NCBI RefSeq assembly: GCF_900106945.1
Contig: NZ_FNNE01000002.1
Span: 186,001-250,000, forward strand
Length of the DNA: 64,000 bases
Reading direction: 5' to 3'
Origin: Marinobacter mobilis
GTDB lineage: Bacteria > Pseudomonadota > Gammaproteobacteria > Pseudomonadales > Oleiphilaceae
In this document: piece after piece, positions 1 to 7,982 of the stretch
Numbering within the stretch: position 1 is the stretch's first letter
Layout of the letters: each line of letters starts with the position of its first letter
Notes under the pieces: model-generated
The model's input: the letters and a program-made list of their open reading frames with translations, nothing else
Told to the model about the DNA's origin: nothing
Databases searched by the model: none
Translations under genes and position numbers: made by a program

Positions 1-2077
1 TGGCCTGTATAGGGCGAGGTTGCTGCCCCTCAGGTAAGGGGCAGACCCGCACAGCGCAGACCTTGAGCTCCGGCATTTTTGAAATCGGATCCATGGCCCG
101 GTTGGTGAGCTGGTTGGACGGGGCTTCATGGAAATGGTAGGGCATGCTGACCAGTCCCGGAGGCAGGTCATCGGTCAGGATCGCGCGGGTTTCCAGGTAG
201 CCACGCCGGGACCGGACACCGACCGCGCTGTGGTCGCGCAGGCCAAGGGACTGGGCATCCAGGGGGTTGATAAACAGGATGCCATCTGGGGTTTCGCGTT
301 CCAGCAACGGTGACTTGCGACTCATGGATCCACAACCGTAATGGAAGTGGAGGCGGTTGGTGGTCAGTTGCAGCGGGTAGTCACCATCGGCGGGCTCATC
401 AATGTCTACATGGTGAACCGGAATCAGTCTGGCACGGCCAATCGGAAAGGATGTCTGGTGCAGTAGGGCCGTGCCGTCAGGCGCCGTTTCATTGCACGGC
501 CACTGCAGGCCATGATGGCGGGCCAGTTTCGGATAGGTCATGCCGCTGTAATTGGGGGTAATGGCCGCCATCTCATCGAACACTGCCTGGCTGTCTGTCC
601 AGTCTAGGGCCTTGCTCCCCAGCCGTCTGGCGATGGCACCTAGCCACTGCCAGTCGCCCCGGGACTCGCCAACTGGCGGTATTGCCTGGTGGACCAGCTG
701 CACCCGGCGTTCGCAGTTGGTGAAAGTGCCATTCTTTTCGGCAAAGGATGCTGCCGGAAGCACCACATGGGCATGGCTGGCGGTTTCGGTCATAGTCAGT
801 TCTGCCACCACCAGCAGATCCAGTGCCTTGAGTGAGGCCAGCACTTCGTTCTGATCCGGGTCGGTGACCACTGGGTCCTCGCCGAACAGGATCATCCCCT
901 TGAACACGCCCCGCAGGGCGGCCCGGGTCATACCCATGGAGGTGAGGCCGGTACGGTTTGGCACCAGGCACTGCCAATAGTCACTGATTCGCTGGCGCGC
1001 CGCTGGATCGGCCACATCCTGATAGCCGGGGTAGACGTTGGGAAGGCAGCCCATGTCACAGGCGCCCTGGACATTGTTCTGTCCTCGTAACGGGTTGACG
1101 CCGGTGCCGGGGCGCCCCATCTGGCCGCAGCTGAGCGCCAGGTTGGCCAGTGCCATGACATTGAACGTGCCACTGACAAACTGGGTGATCCCCATGCCGT
1201 AGAAAATCATCGCATTGCCCGCCTGACCATAGATCCGGGCCAGCGTCTGGATCTGTGATGCAGGCACGCCGATGGCCTCGGACAATCGGCTGGGGGAGCA
1301 GTCGGCAACCGCTTCGGCAAGGGCTTCGGCACCTTCGCAGCGGGCATCAAGAAACGCCTGGTCCTGCCAGCCGTGACGATAGATTTCATGGAGCAGGGCA
1401 TTCGCCAGCAGGATATTGCTGCCGGATCGGACCTGCAGATGCAGGTCCGCCAGTTTGGCAAGACGGGTGCGGCGAGGGTCAACCACAATCAGGGTGGCGC
1501 CCCTGAGCTTTGCCTCAATGATGTGTCCGCCAAGGATGGCGTGGTTTTCGGTAGCATCGGAACCCCAGACCACAATGACATCGGCCTGATCGATATCCGC
1601 CGCGCTGTTGGTCATGGCTCCGGAGCCCAGGGTCTGTTTCAGTCCTGCAACGGTAGGGCTGTGGCATATCCGGGCACAGTGGTCGACGTTGTTGGTGCCG
1701 AGTACGGCGCGGGCAAATTTCTGGGCGGCGTAGTTGTCTTCGTTGCTGGCCCGGGCGCTGCTGATTACACCGACGGCATCGGGACCAAGTCGGGTGATGA
1801 TGTCTTCCAGCCCAAAGCAGATCACTTCCAAGGCTTCCTCCCAGCTGGCTGCGCGGAAGCCGTTGGGGGTGCGTATCAGGGGGTGTTTGAGACGGTCGCC
1901 GGGCTCGATGGCGAAAGGCGTACTCCAGCCTTTGGCGCAGAGCTTACCTTTGCTGATGGGGTGGTCACTCTGGGGGGACACGCCGACGACACTCTCCTGA
2001 TGATCCACCAGAAGGTTCATGCCACACCCCACACCGCAAAATGGACAGATGGTCTGCACTGACTGTTGGCCCGGCAT
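1..2077 (-). CDS. fdhF: Formate dehydrogenase alpha subunit, Cys type (3' end outside window)
   Basis: Molybdopterin enzyme oxidising formate to CO2. The protein begins MPGQQSVQTICPFCGVGCGM, giving the N-terminal [4Fe-4S] cysteine motif. The active-site segment reads CARICHSPTVAGL, so the metal ligand is cysteine where E. coli FdhF has selenocysteine. RGQNNVQGACDMGCLPNVYPGY further on is typical of formate dehydrogenases and separates it from assimilatory nitrate reductases, which share the N-terminal cluster. 692 codons lie in the window with no stop, so nearly the whole protein (family about 700 residues or more) is present; the C-terminus is cut by the window edge. The start is set by GGGAGG six bases before the ATG. 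Partner subunits, if any, lie beyond base 1. Confidence 0.88.
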   Translation of the reverse strand, partial: MPGQQSVQTICPFCGVGCGMNLLVDHQESVVGVSPQSDHPISKGKLCAKGWSTPFAIEPGDRLKHPLIRTPNGFRAASWEEALEVICFGLEDIITRLGPDAVGVISSARASNEDNYAAQKFARAVLGTNNVDHCARICHSPTVAGLKQTLGSGAMTNSAADIDQADVIVVWGSDATENHAILGGHIIEAKLRGATLIVVDPRRTRLAKLADLHLQVRSGSNILLANALLHEIYRHGWQDQAFLDARCEGAEALAEAVADCSPSRLSEAIGVPASQIQTLARIYGQAGNAMIFYGMGITQFVSGTFNVMALANLALSCGQMGRPGTGVNPLRGQNNVQGACDMGCLPNVYPGYQDVADPAARQRISDYWQCLVPNRTGLTSMGMTRAALRGVFKGMILFGEDPVVTDPDQNEVLASLKALDLLVVAELTMTETASHAHVVLPAASFAEKNGTFTNCERRVQLVHQAIPPVGESRGDWQWLGAIARRLGSKALDWTDSQAVFDEMAAITPNYSGMTYPKLARHHGLQWPCNETAPDGTALLHQTSFPIGRARLIPVHHVDIDEPADGDYPLQLTTNRLHFHYGCGSMSRKSPLLERETPDGILFINPLDAQSLGLRDHSAVGVRSRRGYLETRAILTDDLPPGLVSMPYHFHEAPSNQLTNRAMDPISKMPELKVCAVRVCPLPEGQQPRPIQA

Positions 2078-2268
2078 CGTCGCCTCCCTCGCATGGCGCT
2101 GGACTTTGAGACTGGGCCCGTCGTACCTACTCCTGTCTGGCGAGCTGGACCACTCCTCTATTGTGGGTGATGGATGTGATTTTTGCAGACCGAATCGAAA
2201 AATTGTTGAGCTGTATCAGTAATTCATTGGCAGAGGGCGTGCCGTACCCTTTTGCTGTCGTGTCGGGG

Positions 2269-2448
2269 TCAGTGGGCCTTTACTTTCTGCTTACCGCAGC
2301 GGGTGCAGCGGTACACGGTCACCAGTTTGCCCTGTTTCACGTCAAACTGTTTCGCCTTGCACACTTCCCACTTATGAAAGTCGTGCTGGCACAGACCTTT
2401 GCGCGGCGTCTTCTTCCCAGGCTTCTTGAAAGGCAGGATGGTTGCCAT
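2269..2448 (-). CDS. Small zinc-ribbon-like conserved protein (59 aa)
   Basis: The protein starts MATILPFKKPGKK and is very basic. A CxxC pair near the C-terminus (YRCTRCGKQK) and an upstream Cys/His pair (GLCQHDFHKW) together look like a small zinc ribbon. AGGAG lies about nine bases before this ATG; the reading frame is open for 34 more codons upstream, but those have no comparable ribosome site and low-complexity content. I recall similar unnamed proteins in Pseudomonas and relatives, but no function. It sits alone between the formate dehydrogenase gene and a dienelactone hydrolase gene read the other way. Confidence 0.7.
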   Translation of the reverse strand: MATILPFKKPGKKTPRKGLCQHDFHKWEVCKAKQFDVKQGKLVTVYRCTRCGKQKVKAH

Positions 2449-2573
2449 GGCGGTGGTCTCCTGTGTGGGGTGCGGGCTTGGCACAACAGGCCTGTTCAGT
2501 ACAGAGGCGCTGGTACCGCATCGGGTGTTGGTGGATACTCGGGCTCTCATAATAACAGAGCGACGGCGTCGTC

Positions 2574-3329
2574 ATGATTGAACAACAGGTTGCCATTCCC
2601 TTACCCTCCGGCCATCGCATGCGGGCTCGCTGGCTTAAGCCGGAAACCGTGAACCCCCACCAGGCCGGAATTATCGCCATTCACGATATCTTCGGTTATA
2701 CCGACGACATTGAACGCATCGGGCGCCGGTTGGCTGCCAATGGCTATCCGGTACTGGTACCGGACCTGTACGATCTGCCCGGCAGCAAACCCCTGTGTGT
2801 GGTGAAAACCTTGAAAGCCCATGAAACTGGCAAGGGTGAAGCCTTCGAGCAGCTGGAGGCCAGTCGGCAATGGTTACTTGAGCAGACAGAAACGCCGGTG
2901 ACTCAGGTCGGCGTCATGGGCTTTTGCATGGGGGGACGATTTGCGGTGTTGTTTGCCAGTCGTGCTCCGGTTCAGGTCGTTGCTCCGTTCTACGGTGGCA
3001 TTCCGAAGAATGCCGATGATCTCAGGGGCATCTGCCCGGCCGTGGGCGGTTGGGGGCGCACCGATGTAATCTATGGCAGCCACGGCGATCGCCTGGCCTC
3101 GCATCTGGAGATCCTCGGGGTGCCTCATGACATCAAGAGCTACGACAACGTTGGCCATTCCTTCATGAATAATCACCAGACGTTTGTCTTCAAAAAACTG
3201 GGCGCGTTACCGCCGTTACGCTCCCGATATGATGAAGCAGCAGCCGAGGACAGCTGGCAGAGGGTTCTGGCATTTTTTGACAAGGTGTTTTCAGGAGCCT
3301 TGCAGGCCACCCCTACCGCTGCTGGTTAA
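2574..3329 (+). CDS. Dienelactone hydrolase family protein
   Basis: Cytoplasmic alpha/beta hydrolase of the dienelactone hydrolase family (251 aa, a usual length). The nucleophile is the cysteine in GVMGFCMGG (C118), as in true dienelactone hydrolases, and the catalytic histidine is in NVGHSFMN (H195). The acid is probably the aspartate in GWGRTD. No signal peptide is seen. The natural substrate cannot be told from sequence; the family acts on dienelactones and other small esters. The gene overlaps the convergent ATP-grasp gene by 17 bases at the 3' end. Nothing next to it belongs to a chlorocatechol pathway, so a general housekeeping esterase role is more likely than aromatic degradation. 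Confidence 0.85.
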   Translation: MIEQQVAIPLPSGHRMRARWLKPETVNPHQAGIIAIHDIFGYTDDIERIGRRLAANGYPVLVPDLYDLPGSKPLCVVKTLKAHETGKGEAFEQLEASRQWLLEQTETPVTQVGVMGFCMGGRFAVLFASRAPVQVVAPFYGGIPKNADDLRGICPAVGGWGRTDVIYGSHGDRLASHLEILGVPHDIKSYDNVGHSFMNNHQTFVFKKLGALPPLRSRYDEAAAEDSWQRVLAFFDKVFSGALQATPTAAG

Positions 3330-4074
3330 GGTAGTCGAGAATGGCGTTACGAAGTTCCTCGCCCTTTTCTAACCCCTGATTACCGAAAAGCCGGTTGAAT
3401 TCGAGTACATAGGGATGGTCGCCAACCATGGCGATATCGAAGCCCGCGTGGTTGACGTCGAGCGCCCTGGCCAGTCGCAGGGCCAGTTCAGTGGCGGCTT
3501 GCGGTACCGGACTGGTATCGATCCGGCCGCCGCGGGCTACATTGTTGTAGAAGCCCTGGTCGGCCTGGTGGCGCCAGTAGGCGGTCACAACCCGGTCTCC
3601 AACAATGACCACACGGATATCCCGGTCAATGGGCAGGTATTCCTGGGCATAAAGCACGTCTGCCTCTTCGCAGTACCGTTGCCAGTCCTGCCGCTCCTGA
3701 ATCAGCCAGACGCCCTCTCCCATACTGGCTTTGGGGCGTTTGGCGACAAACGGCAGCAGCATGGTGTCCCAGATCATCTCCCGTTCCTGATGGCCATTGG
3801 CCTCGATCAGGGTCCAGGGGGTGTGCTCGGGTGCAACGGTCTGAAAGGCCCGGGTCATCTCAATCTTGTTATGGCCGATGTGGTAACTGGCCACGCTCGG
3901 GAAAACCCGGCATTTAAGCCCATGCACCAGCGCGTTCAGTTGCCAATACTCAGGGTAAAGCACCCAATCCGCTTGTTTTAGCTCCTCCTTGTGGTTCAGG
4001 AACTGTTCTGGCTTCAGGGTCTTGGTGTCGGGAAAACCCAGGGTTCGGAAAATATCAAAGGAGATCAGCTGCAT
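3313..4074 (-). CDS. RimK-like ATP-grasp protein
   Basis: 253-residue protein with ATP-grasp character: FVAKRPKASMGEGVWLI resembles the nucleotide-binding lysine and glycine-rich loop, LYAQEYLPIDRDIRVVIVGDRVV matches the central strand with the acidic metal-ligand region, and HAGFDIAMVGDHPYVLEFNRLFGNQGL matches the C-terminal metal-binding D/E/N stretch of RimK and glutathione-synthetase relatives. Such enzymes ligate a carboxylate to an amine through an acyl phosphate. The substrate is unknown; no peptide-precursor gene adjoins it, so a role in peptide maturation is not supported. No signal peptide. It is convergent with the dienelactone hydrolase gene. Confidence 0.82.
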   Translation of the reverse strand: MQLISFDIFRTLGFPDTKTLKPEQFLNHKEELKQADWVLYPEYWQLNALVHGLKCRVFPSVASYHIGHNKIEMTRAFQTVAPEHTPWTLIEANGHQEREMIWDTMLLPFVAKRPKASMGEGVWLIQERQDWQRYCEEADVLYAQEYLPIDRDIRVVIVGDRVVTAYWRHQADQGFYNNVARGGRIDTSPVPQAATELALRLARALDVNHAGFDIAMVGDHPYVLEFNRLFGNQGLEKGEELRNAILDYLNQQR

Positions 4075-4169
4075 GGGCTTGGGATCATGGGGCGATTGGA
4101 ATGGTCATATTCTAGGTGGTGTCAGGCACCTGGCAAGCGCTTTTTCCCGTGCTGATTTCTGTATGGGTC

Positions 4170-4200
4170 GCAGCAAGCCCCTTCAGGCAGGGCTTGCTGC
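4170..4200. terminator. Hairpin downstream of yebG
   Basis: An 11-base perfect stem (GCAGCAAGCCC with GGGCTTGCTGC) around a 9-base loop, lying 16 bases past the yebG stop. There is no clear run of T after it on either strand, so termination is likely but not certain. Confidence 0.5.
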
Positions 4201-4215
4201 AGGCAGACCGGCTGA

Positions 4216-4488
4216 CTATTCTGCCGGCTGGTTCAGAACGGAGGGCTTCTTCAGCGCTTTTGCAAACAGGTCTTTTTCTTCGGCAATGGCCAGGGCTGCC
4301 TTTTCAGCCAGCTCTTCGCCCAGTCCCTCGACCCGGTTTTGCAGGAATTGGGTGATTTCCTCGGCCAGTTCCAGAACCCTGTCACGGGCATCCGCATCTG
4401 CTTTGGATGAAAACAGCATGGTGTCGGGGTGCTTCAGTGCCATTTCCAGCCCATCCCTATCAGAGTAATACAGTGCTTGTACGGCCAT
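4216..4488 (-). CDS. yebG: YebG family SOS-inducible protein
   Basis: 90-residue protein starting MAVQALYYSDRDG, with a SSKADADARDRVLELAE segment and an LAIAEEKDLFAKALKKP tail that line up with E. coli YebG (MAVEVKYVV, then SKKEADAYDKMLD, then LAEQKDVLSTILK). YebG is a DNA-damage-inducible protein of unknown biochemical role. The sequence is mainly acidic and helical, without a signal peptide or cysteines. Regulation is visible: a LexA box (CTGT-N8-ACAG) lies 87 bases upstream of the start codon. The gene appears to be transcribed alone, ending in a hairpin before the ATP-grasp gene. Confidence 0.88.
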   Translation of the reverse strand: MAVQALYYSDRDGLEMALKHPDTMLFSSKADADARDRVLELAEEITQFLQNRVEGLGEELAEKAALAIAEEKDLFAKALKKPSVLNQPAE

Positions 4489-4574
4489 GAATGTGTCTCC
4501 ATTGGATTCCCGATTGGTGGCTGTGACCGTCGGGAATGGCAGTTAACTTCCTGGCGCAGTGTATACCAATAACG

Positions 4575-4590
4575 CTGTATATAAAAACAG
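4575..4590. promoter_or_regulatory. LexA (SOS) box of yebG
   Basis: CTGTATATAAAAACAG fits the gammaproteobacterial LexA consensus CTGT-(AT)4-ACAG at all eight conserved positions, with an all A/T core and a TA following ACAG as in the extended consensus. It lies between yebG and the divergent DUF1499 lipoprotein gene. Its distance (87 bases from the yebG start, about 125 from the other) and the known SOS control of yebG point to yebG as the target. Confidence 0.85.
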
Positions 4591-4714
4591 TATTTTGTGA
4601 CCGTTTGACGTTATGCGCTCTGAGCGTGTTGACCTATAGTGGGACGGAACTTCGACCGTTCGGGCCTCTGGCCTGAACTGATACGCTTACTATCCAGAAA
4701 CCAGGTGACCGCCG

Positions 4715-5176
4715 ATGATGCATCGTAACCTGCACCGTTTGCTGACCATGATTGCGGGTCTGGTCGTCCTGTTGGGAGGGGCTGGTTGCAGCAGCCAACC
4801 ACCCGCCGGTCTGGGCGTGCAGGCCGATGGGCGCTTGCGGCTTTGCCCGGATCGCCCAAATTGCGTCTCAAGTTATGACTCGGCAGATGATAAAGCGCAC
4901 TACATTGAGCCGTTTGTTGGCGGTGCGGCGGCGTGGTCATCGCTGACGCACGTGATCGGAGCCCAGTCGTCCCTGACGATTGTGGCGCGCCAGGAGTATT
5001 ACCTTCGGGCGGAAGCGACGACCAGAGTCCTGAGATTCGTCGATGACCTTGAGTTCCTGTTCCAGCCGGCCCAGGGGCTGATTCACGTGCGTTCTGCGTC
5101 CCGGGTGGGTTACTCGGATTTTGGTGTCAACCGGGAGCGACTGGAACGTATTCGCCAGCAGCTCCGTCACCCCTAG
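4715..5176 (+). CDS. DUF1499 family lipoprotein
   Basis: 153 residues with a lipoprotein signal peptide ending LLGGAGC (lipidated cysteine at residue 25), then the DUF1499 signature LRLCPDRPNCVSSYDSADD and FVDDLEFLF with RSASRVGYSDFGVNRERLERIR at the end. DUF1499 proteins are widespread and have no established function. Two adjacent ATGs (4715, 4718) could serve as start. The gene is divergent from yebG and convergent with the MBL-fold gene; no operon partner. Location is expected to be the inner or outer membrane facing the periplasm. Confidence 0.85.
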   Translation: MMHRNLHRLLTMIAGLVVLLGGAGCSSQPPAGLGVQADGRLRLCPDRPNCVSSYDSADDKAHYIEPFVGGAAAWSSLTHVIGAQSSLTIVARQEYYLRAEATTRVLRFVDDLEFLFQPAQGLIHVRSASRVGYSDFGVNRERLERIRQQLRHP

Positions 5177-5199
5177 CCCTTCAATACCATCACCAGCCG

Positions 5200-6207
5200 T
5201 TAGCATTCACAATTGGCCGGAAAAATCAGGGTTTCGCCATGTTGCATGACCCGGAACAGGTGTTCATCCACCTTCTGGTCTGCCAGTGCCGTACGGAGCC
5301 GGCGAGGGGGTTCGTCCATGGGTTCGTCGGTGAGAACAAAGGTACCCCAATGCATGGCCACGGACTGGCGCGCGCCAATATTCCGGTGAATGTGAACCGC
5401 TTCTTCCGGCGCTATGTGGACCGGAGACATGAACCAGCGTGGGTCGTAAGCGCCAATGGGCAGTAGCGCGAGGTGAATGGGGCTGAACACCTCACCGATC
5501 TGTTTGAAAATCCCGCCGTACCCGGTATCGCCGGCAAAATAGAAACGATAGCCGGCGATCTCCAGTAACCAGCCGCACCAGAGACTGGTGTTGCCATCCG
5601 TTGCGGTGCGGCCGCTGAAATGCTGGGCGGGCAGGCAGAAGGCTTCGGTATCGTCGTCCAATTGCAGGGATTGCCACCAGTCCAGTTCCACCAGGTTGTG
5701 AATGCCGCGGCGCTCAAACCAGCGCCTCAACCCGCTGGGGATGAGAAACTGCAGGTTGTCGCCAAAGCGCCGGTGCAGCTGGCGTACGGTTTTTTCATCT
5801 AGATGATCGTAATGATTGTGGGAAATCAGCACCCGATGGATGACCGGCATCTCGCTGACCTCCAATGCGGGAGCGGTATAGCGCTTGGGACCAATGAACT
5901 GAAATGGGCTGGCGCGTGCGGACAGAACCGGGTCGGTGAGAATGTTCTGGCCCTGGTACTGGAACAGAAATGACGAGTGCCCAAGCCAGGTGAGCTGGAC
6001 ATCTTCCGGCGGATGGCTGAGAGCATGAGCATCCGGATGCAGCAGGTGGTACTGCTTGCCTTTCGGGAAGCGCCGTCCCGGTGCCAGCTGCCAGCGCAGG
6101 AAGTCCCCCAGGCCGTGGGAGGGAACGTTTTCCAGGTTATGGAAACGCTTGCCGGTCATGTGGGGGTGCTCGGCAAGCTCTGCCAGGCGCTCTCGATCAA
6201 TGGTCAT
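5200..6207 (-). CDS. MBL-fold hydrolase, NAPE-PLD/UlaG-like
   Basis: 335 residues from the ATG at 6207 (MTIDRERLAELAEHPHM), chosen because CAGGGA precedes it; the frame stays open 22 codons further upstream without a ribosome site and would then run into the rhombosortase promoter. The metallo-beta-lactamase signature is clear: LTWLGHSSFLFQ, ISHNHYDHLD (HxHxDH), FAGDTGYGGIF and an MHWGTF histidine. The WLGHSSF opening and length fit the family that includes N-acyl-phosphatidylethanolamine phospholipase D and related lipid hydrolases. No signal peptide. Substrate unknown; a phosphodiester or lipid substrate is inferred from the subfamily only. Confidence 0.85.
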   Translation of the reverse strand: MTIDRERLAELAEHPHMTGKRFHNLENVPSHGLGDFLRWQLAPGRRFPKGKQYHLLHPDAHALSHPPEDVQLTWLGHSSFLFQYQGQNILTDPVLSARASPFQFIGPKRYTAPALEVSEMPVIHRVLISHNHYDHLDEKTVRQLHRRFGDNLQFLIPSGLRRWFERRGIHNLVELDWWQSLQLDDDTEAFCLPAQHFSGRTATDGNTSLWCGWLLEIAGYRFYFAGDTGYGGIFKQIGEVFSPIHLALLPIGAYDPRWFMSPVHIAPEEAVHIHRNIGARQSVAMHWGTFVLTDEPMDEPPRRLRTALADQKVDEHLFRVMQHGETLIFPANCEC

Positions 6208-6255
6208 GAAGCAGTTCCCTGATGGAATTATCTGGTCCTGTGAAGGCATCAGTTT

Positions 6256-6858
6256 ATGATGGTGTTTTCTCAAAGAATACAGGAAATGCCCGTGCCGTCT
6301 TTGTCTTACCGTCTACTTGCGCCCACCGCTCTGTCTGCGCTTCTGATGGCTTGCTGGTTTTATTCCGTTGCGGCTGCCTTCCAGTATCAGCCAGGCCTGA
6401 TCCGGCAGGGTGAGGTTTGGCGTCTGCTGACCGGCCACTGGGTGCATGTTGATCACTGGCACCTGGTGTTCAACCTGGTGGGCATCTGGTTGGTGTGGTT
6501 ATGGAACGGCCCGGGGTTCGGCCCCGGGCGCTGGTTACTGACGGCCCTGGTGTGTTCTCTGGCGATCAGCGTCGGTTTGTATCTTTTCGATCCTGAGGTC
6601 GCCTGGTACCGCGGGTTCTCCGGTGTCCTGTTTGGGTTGTTTGCCGCCGGCTCGGTGATGCTCATTAAAGAGCATCCGCTGCTCGCCTTGGCCGGTTTGG
6701 TGGCTGCGGCTGCCAAACTGCTGGTGGACACCGTGGGTTGGGTGGAGTTGGGGGTTGGCCTGGTGACCGATTTCCAGGTGATCCATCAGGCCCATTTATA
6801 CGGTTTTCTCTCCGGGCTGGGGCTCGGGCTGTTTTTTCGAGGCTTTGATTCTCACTGA
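6256..6858 (+). CDS. rrtA: Rhombosortase (rhomboid-family intramembrane serine protease)
   Basis: 200-residue, largely hydrophobic protein with about six membrane spans. EVWRLLTGHWVHVDHWHLVFNLVG gives the rhomboid H/N region, WYRGFSGVLFGLFAAG the catalytic serine (S122 in GFSG) and HQAHLYGFLSG the catalytic histidine (H180). The short length and the RLLTGHWVH opening match rhombosortases, which cleave proteins carrying a C-terminal GlyGly-CTERM tail before export across the outer membrane. I found no GlyGly-CTERM tail on any protein in the window, so its substrates are encoded elsewhere. Divergent from the MBL-fold gene, 48 bases apart. Confidence 0.82.
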   Translation: MMVFSQRIQEMPVPSLSYRLLAPTALSALLMACWFYSVAAAFQYQPGLIRQGEVWRLLTGHWVHVDHWHLVFNLVGIWLVWLWNGPGFGPGRWLLTALVCSLAISVGLYLFDPEVAWYRGFSGVLFGLFAAGSVMLIKEHPLLALAGLVAAAAKLLVDTVGWVELGVGLVTDFQVIHQAHLYGFLSGLGLGLFFRGFDSH

Positions 6859-6995
6859 ACACGCCAGCGTCCGGGGCGATCGTCGGGGATTGGCCTGGCT
6901 GACCCTGGCGGCTTGAACATGGCCAATGGCCGGCCAATTTTCTCGGGAAATACTGTTGTCATAGTTATTCCAGTCAACAACGAAGGAAAACAACA

Positions 6996-7688
6996 ATGAC
7001 CACAGACAAGGCACTCTGGGGCTTTCCCATTGACGATGAATTGCATACCCACGCCAGGGAAACGGCCGAGCGCATTCGCAGCGCCAGTGGTGAGGGAACG
7101 CGTCAACTCAGTGAGGACGCAGCCCGGGTGGTCATCAAGCTGACTCATCATGGCCTGCAAAGCTATTATCACCGGCCGACGGAAATCGTGCCGCTGACGC
7201 CGGGAATGAAAAAGACTGCGGATACGGGCATTAAGGCCATCATGGGAGCGATCCAGATGGTCATCAAACAGTTCTTCAGCAAGCGCAGTGAGGAAGAGCT
7301 GAAAGAGCTGAGTGTCTACCTGGAACAGATGTTATGGATTCATCCCGAGCGTGCAGAACCCCACCTGGTGTTTCACGTCCATGAAGAACTGCATGGGAGG
7401 GCGCTGGATCTGATTGCGCAGGTTCGCGTGGAGAGTGATACCAGCCAGTATATCGATGGGGTCATTGATGCGCTCTGCGAAATAGTGGATCTCAGCATCG
7501 TGAATTACTACCACGAGCCGACCAACCGCGTATCGCTGGGGAGAATCAGCAAAAAAACCGCTGACCTGGGGATCAATACTGCGGAGAAGGGCATTCGGAA
7601 GTTGATTGATAAACTGTTGAGGGATCTGCGTCATAAACAGCTGGTGGAGCTGTCCTATCACCTGGAAAGTCTGATCCACACAAAATAA
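6996..7688 (+). CDS. Unknown protein made of two copies of one module
   Basis: 230 residues, no signal peptide or membrane segment, predicted mostly helical. I do not recognise a family. It contains an internal duplication: residues about 45-112 (HHGLQSYYHRPTEIVPL, MKKTADTGIKAI, KELSVYLEQML) align with about 160-229 (LSIVNYYHEPTNRVSL, SKKTADLGINTA, VELSYHLESLI). Each copy has a YYH-x-PT motif and a KKTAD-x-GI motif. GAAGGA precedes the ATG. It stands alone, ending at a hairpin shared with the convergent small membrane protein gene. The conserved YYH and KKTAD signatures suggest a repeated binding fold; no function can be assigned. Confidence 0.75.
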   Translation: MTTDKALWGFPIDDELHTHARETAERIRSASGEGTRQLSEDAARVVIKLTHHGLQSYYHRPTEIVPLTPGMKKTADTGIKAIMGAIQMVIKQFFSKRSEEELKELSVYLEQMLWIHPERAEPHLVFHVHEELHGRALDLIAQVRVESDTSQYIDGVIDALCEIVDLSIVNYYHEPTNRVSLGRISKKTADLGINTAEKGIRKLIDKLLRDLRHKQLVELSYHLESLIHTK

Positions 7689-7705
7689 TGACCCGGGACC
7701 GAATG

Positions 7706-7734
7706 CCGCCGGACGTTCAGAGTATGTCCGGCGG
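7706..7734. terminator. Bidirectional hairpin between convergent genes
   Basis: CCGCCGGAC pairs perfectly with GTCCGGCGG around an 11-base loop. It sits in the 54-base gap between the duplicated-module gene and the convergent small membrane protein gene, where a shared terminator is expected. No strong T run follows. Confidence 0.5.
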
Positions 7735-7742
7735 GTAGAGGT

Positions 7743-7982
7743 TCAGCGCGAACTCGGCAGGCGGGTTTCGCCGCGGGTGGCGATGCCGCTCGGGTACTGC
7801 TCCACCGAGCGTGGCCAGAAGTAGTGGCTGGCGGCGTTGGCCGCTGTGCGCTCGGCAGCGTGGGGGCTTTGAATGTCAACGACGGCCAGGTAAGCCCAGA
7901 AGCCAGTCGCAAAAAGAATACTTGATAGAATCACCCGGTAGTGTCGAGTGCGCCCGGGTGATTTGTTCTTGCCTGGTCTCAT
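7743..7982 (-). CDS. Small single-span membrane protein (79 aa)
   Basis: Starts MRPGKNKSPGRTRHYRVILSS: a basic cytoplasmic tail, then one membrane segment (about VILSSILFATGFWAYLAVV), then a short periplasmic tail rich in H, S and R. Its ATG overlaps the stop codon of the upstream DUF6316 gene as ATGA, which implies translational coupling and supports the start although there is no separate ribosome site. No known family is recognised. The tail, with AAERTAANAASHYFWPRSVEQYP, has no metal or catalytic signature. Its pairing with DUF6316 suggests a shared role, otherwise unknown. Confidence 0.6.
   Translation of the reverse strand: MRPGKNKSPGRTRHYRVILSSILFATGFWAYLAVVDIQSPHAAERTAANAASHYFWPRSVEQYPSGIATRGETRLPSSR

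Noticed and set aside
1373..2062. 229-codon open frame on the plus strand
   Set aside because: Lies fully inside the formate dehydrogenase gene on the other strand, whose iron-sulfur and active-site motifs are unmistakable.
1..2077. Assimilatory nitrate reductase (NasA) as identity of the molybdopterin gene
   Set aside because: The N-terminal cluster fits both, but CARICHSPTVAGL and NVQGACDMG are formate dehydrogenase signatures.
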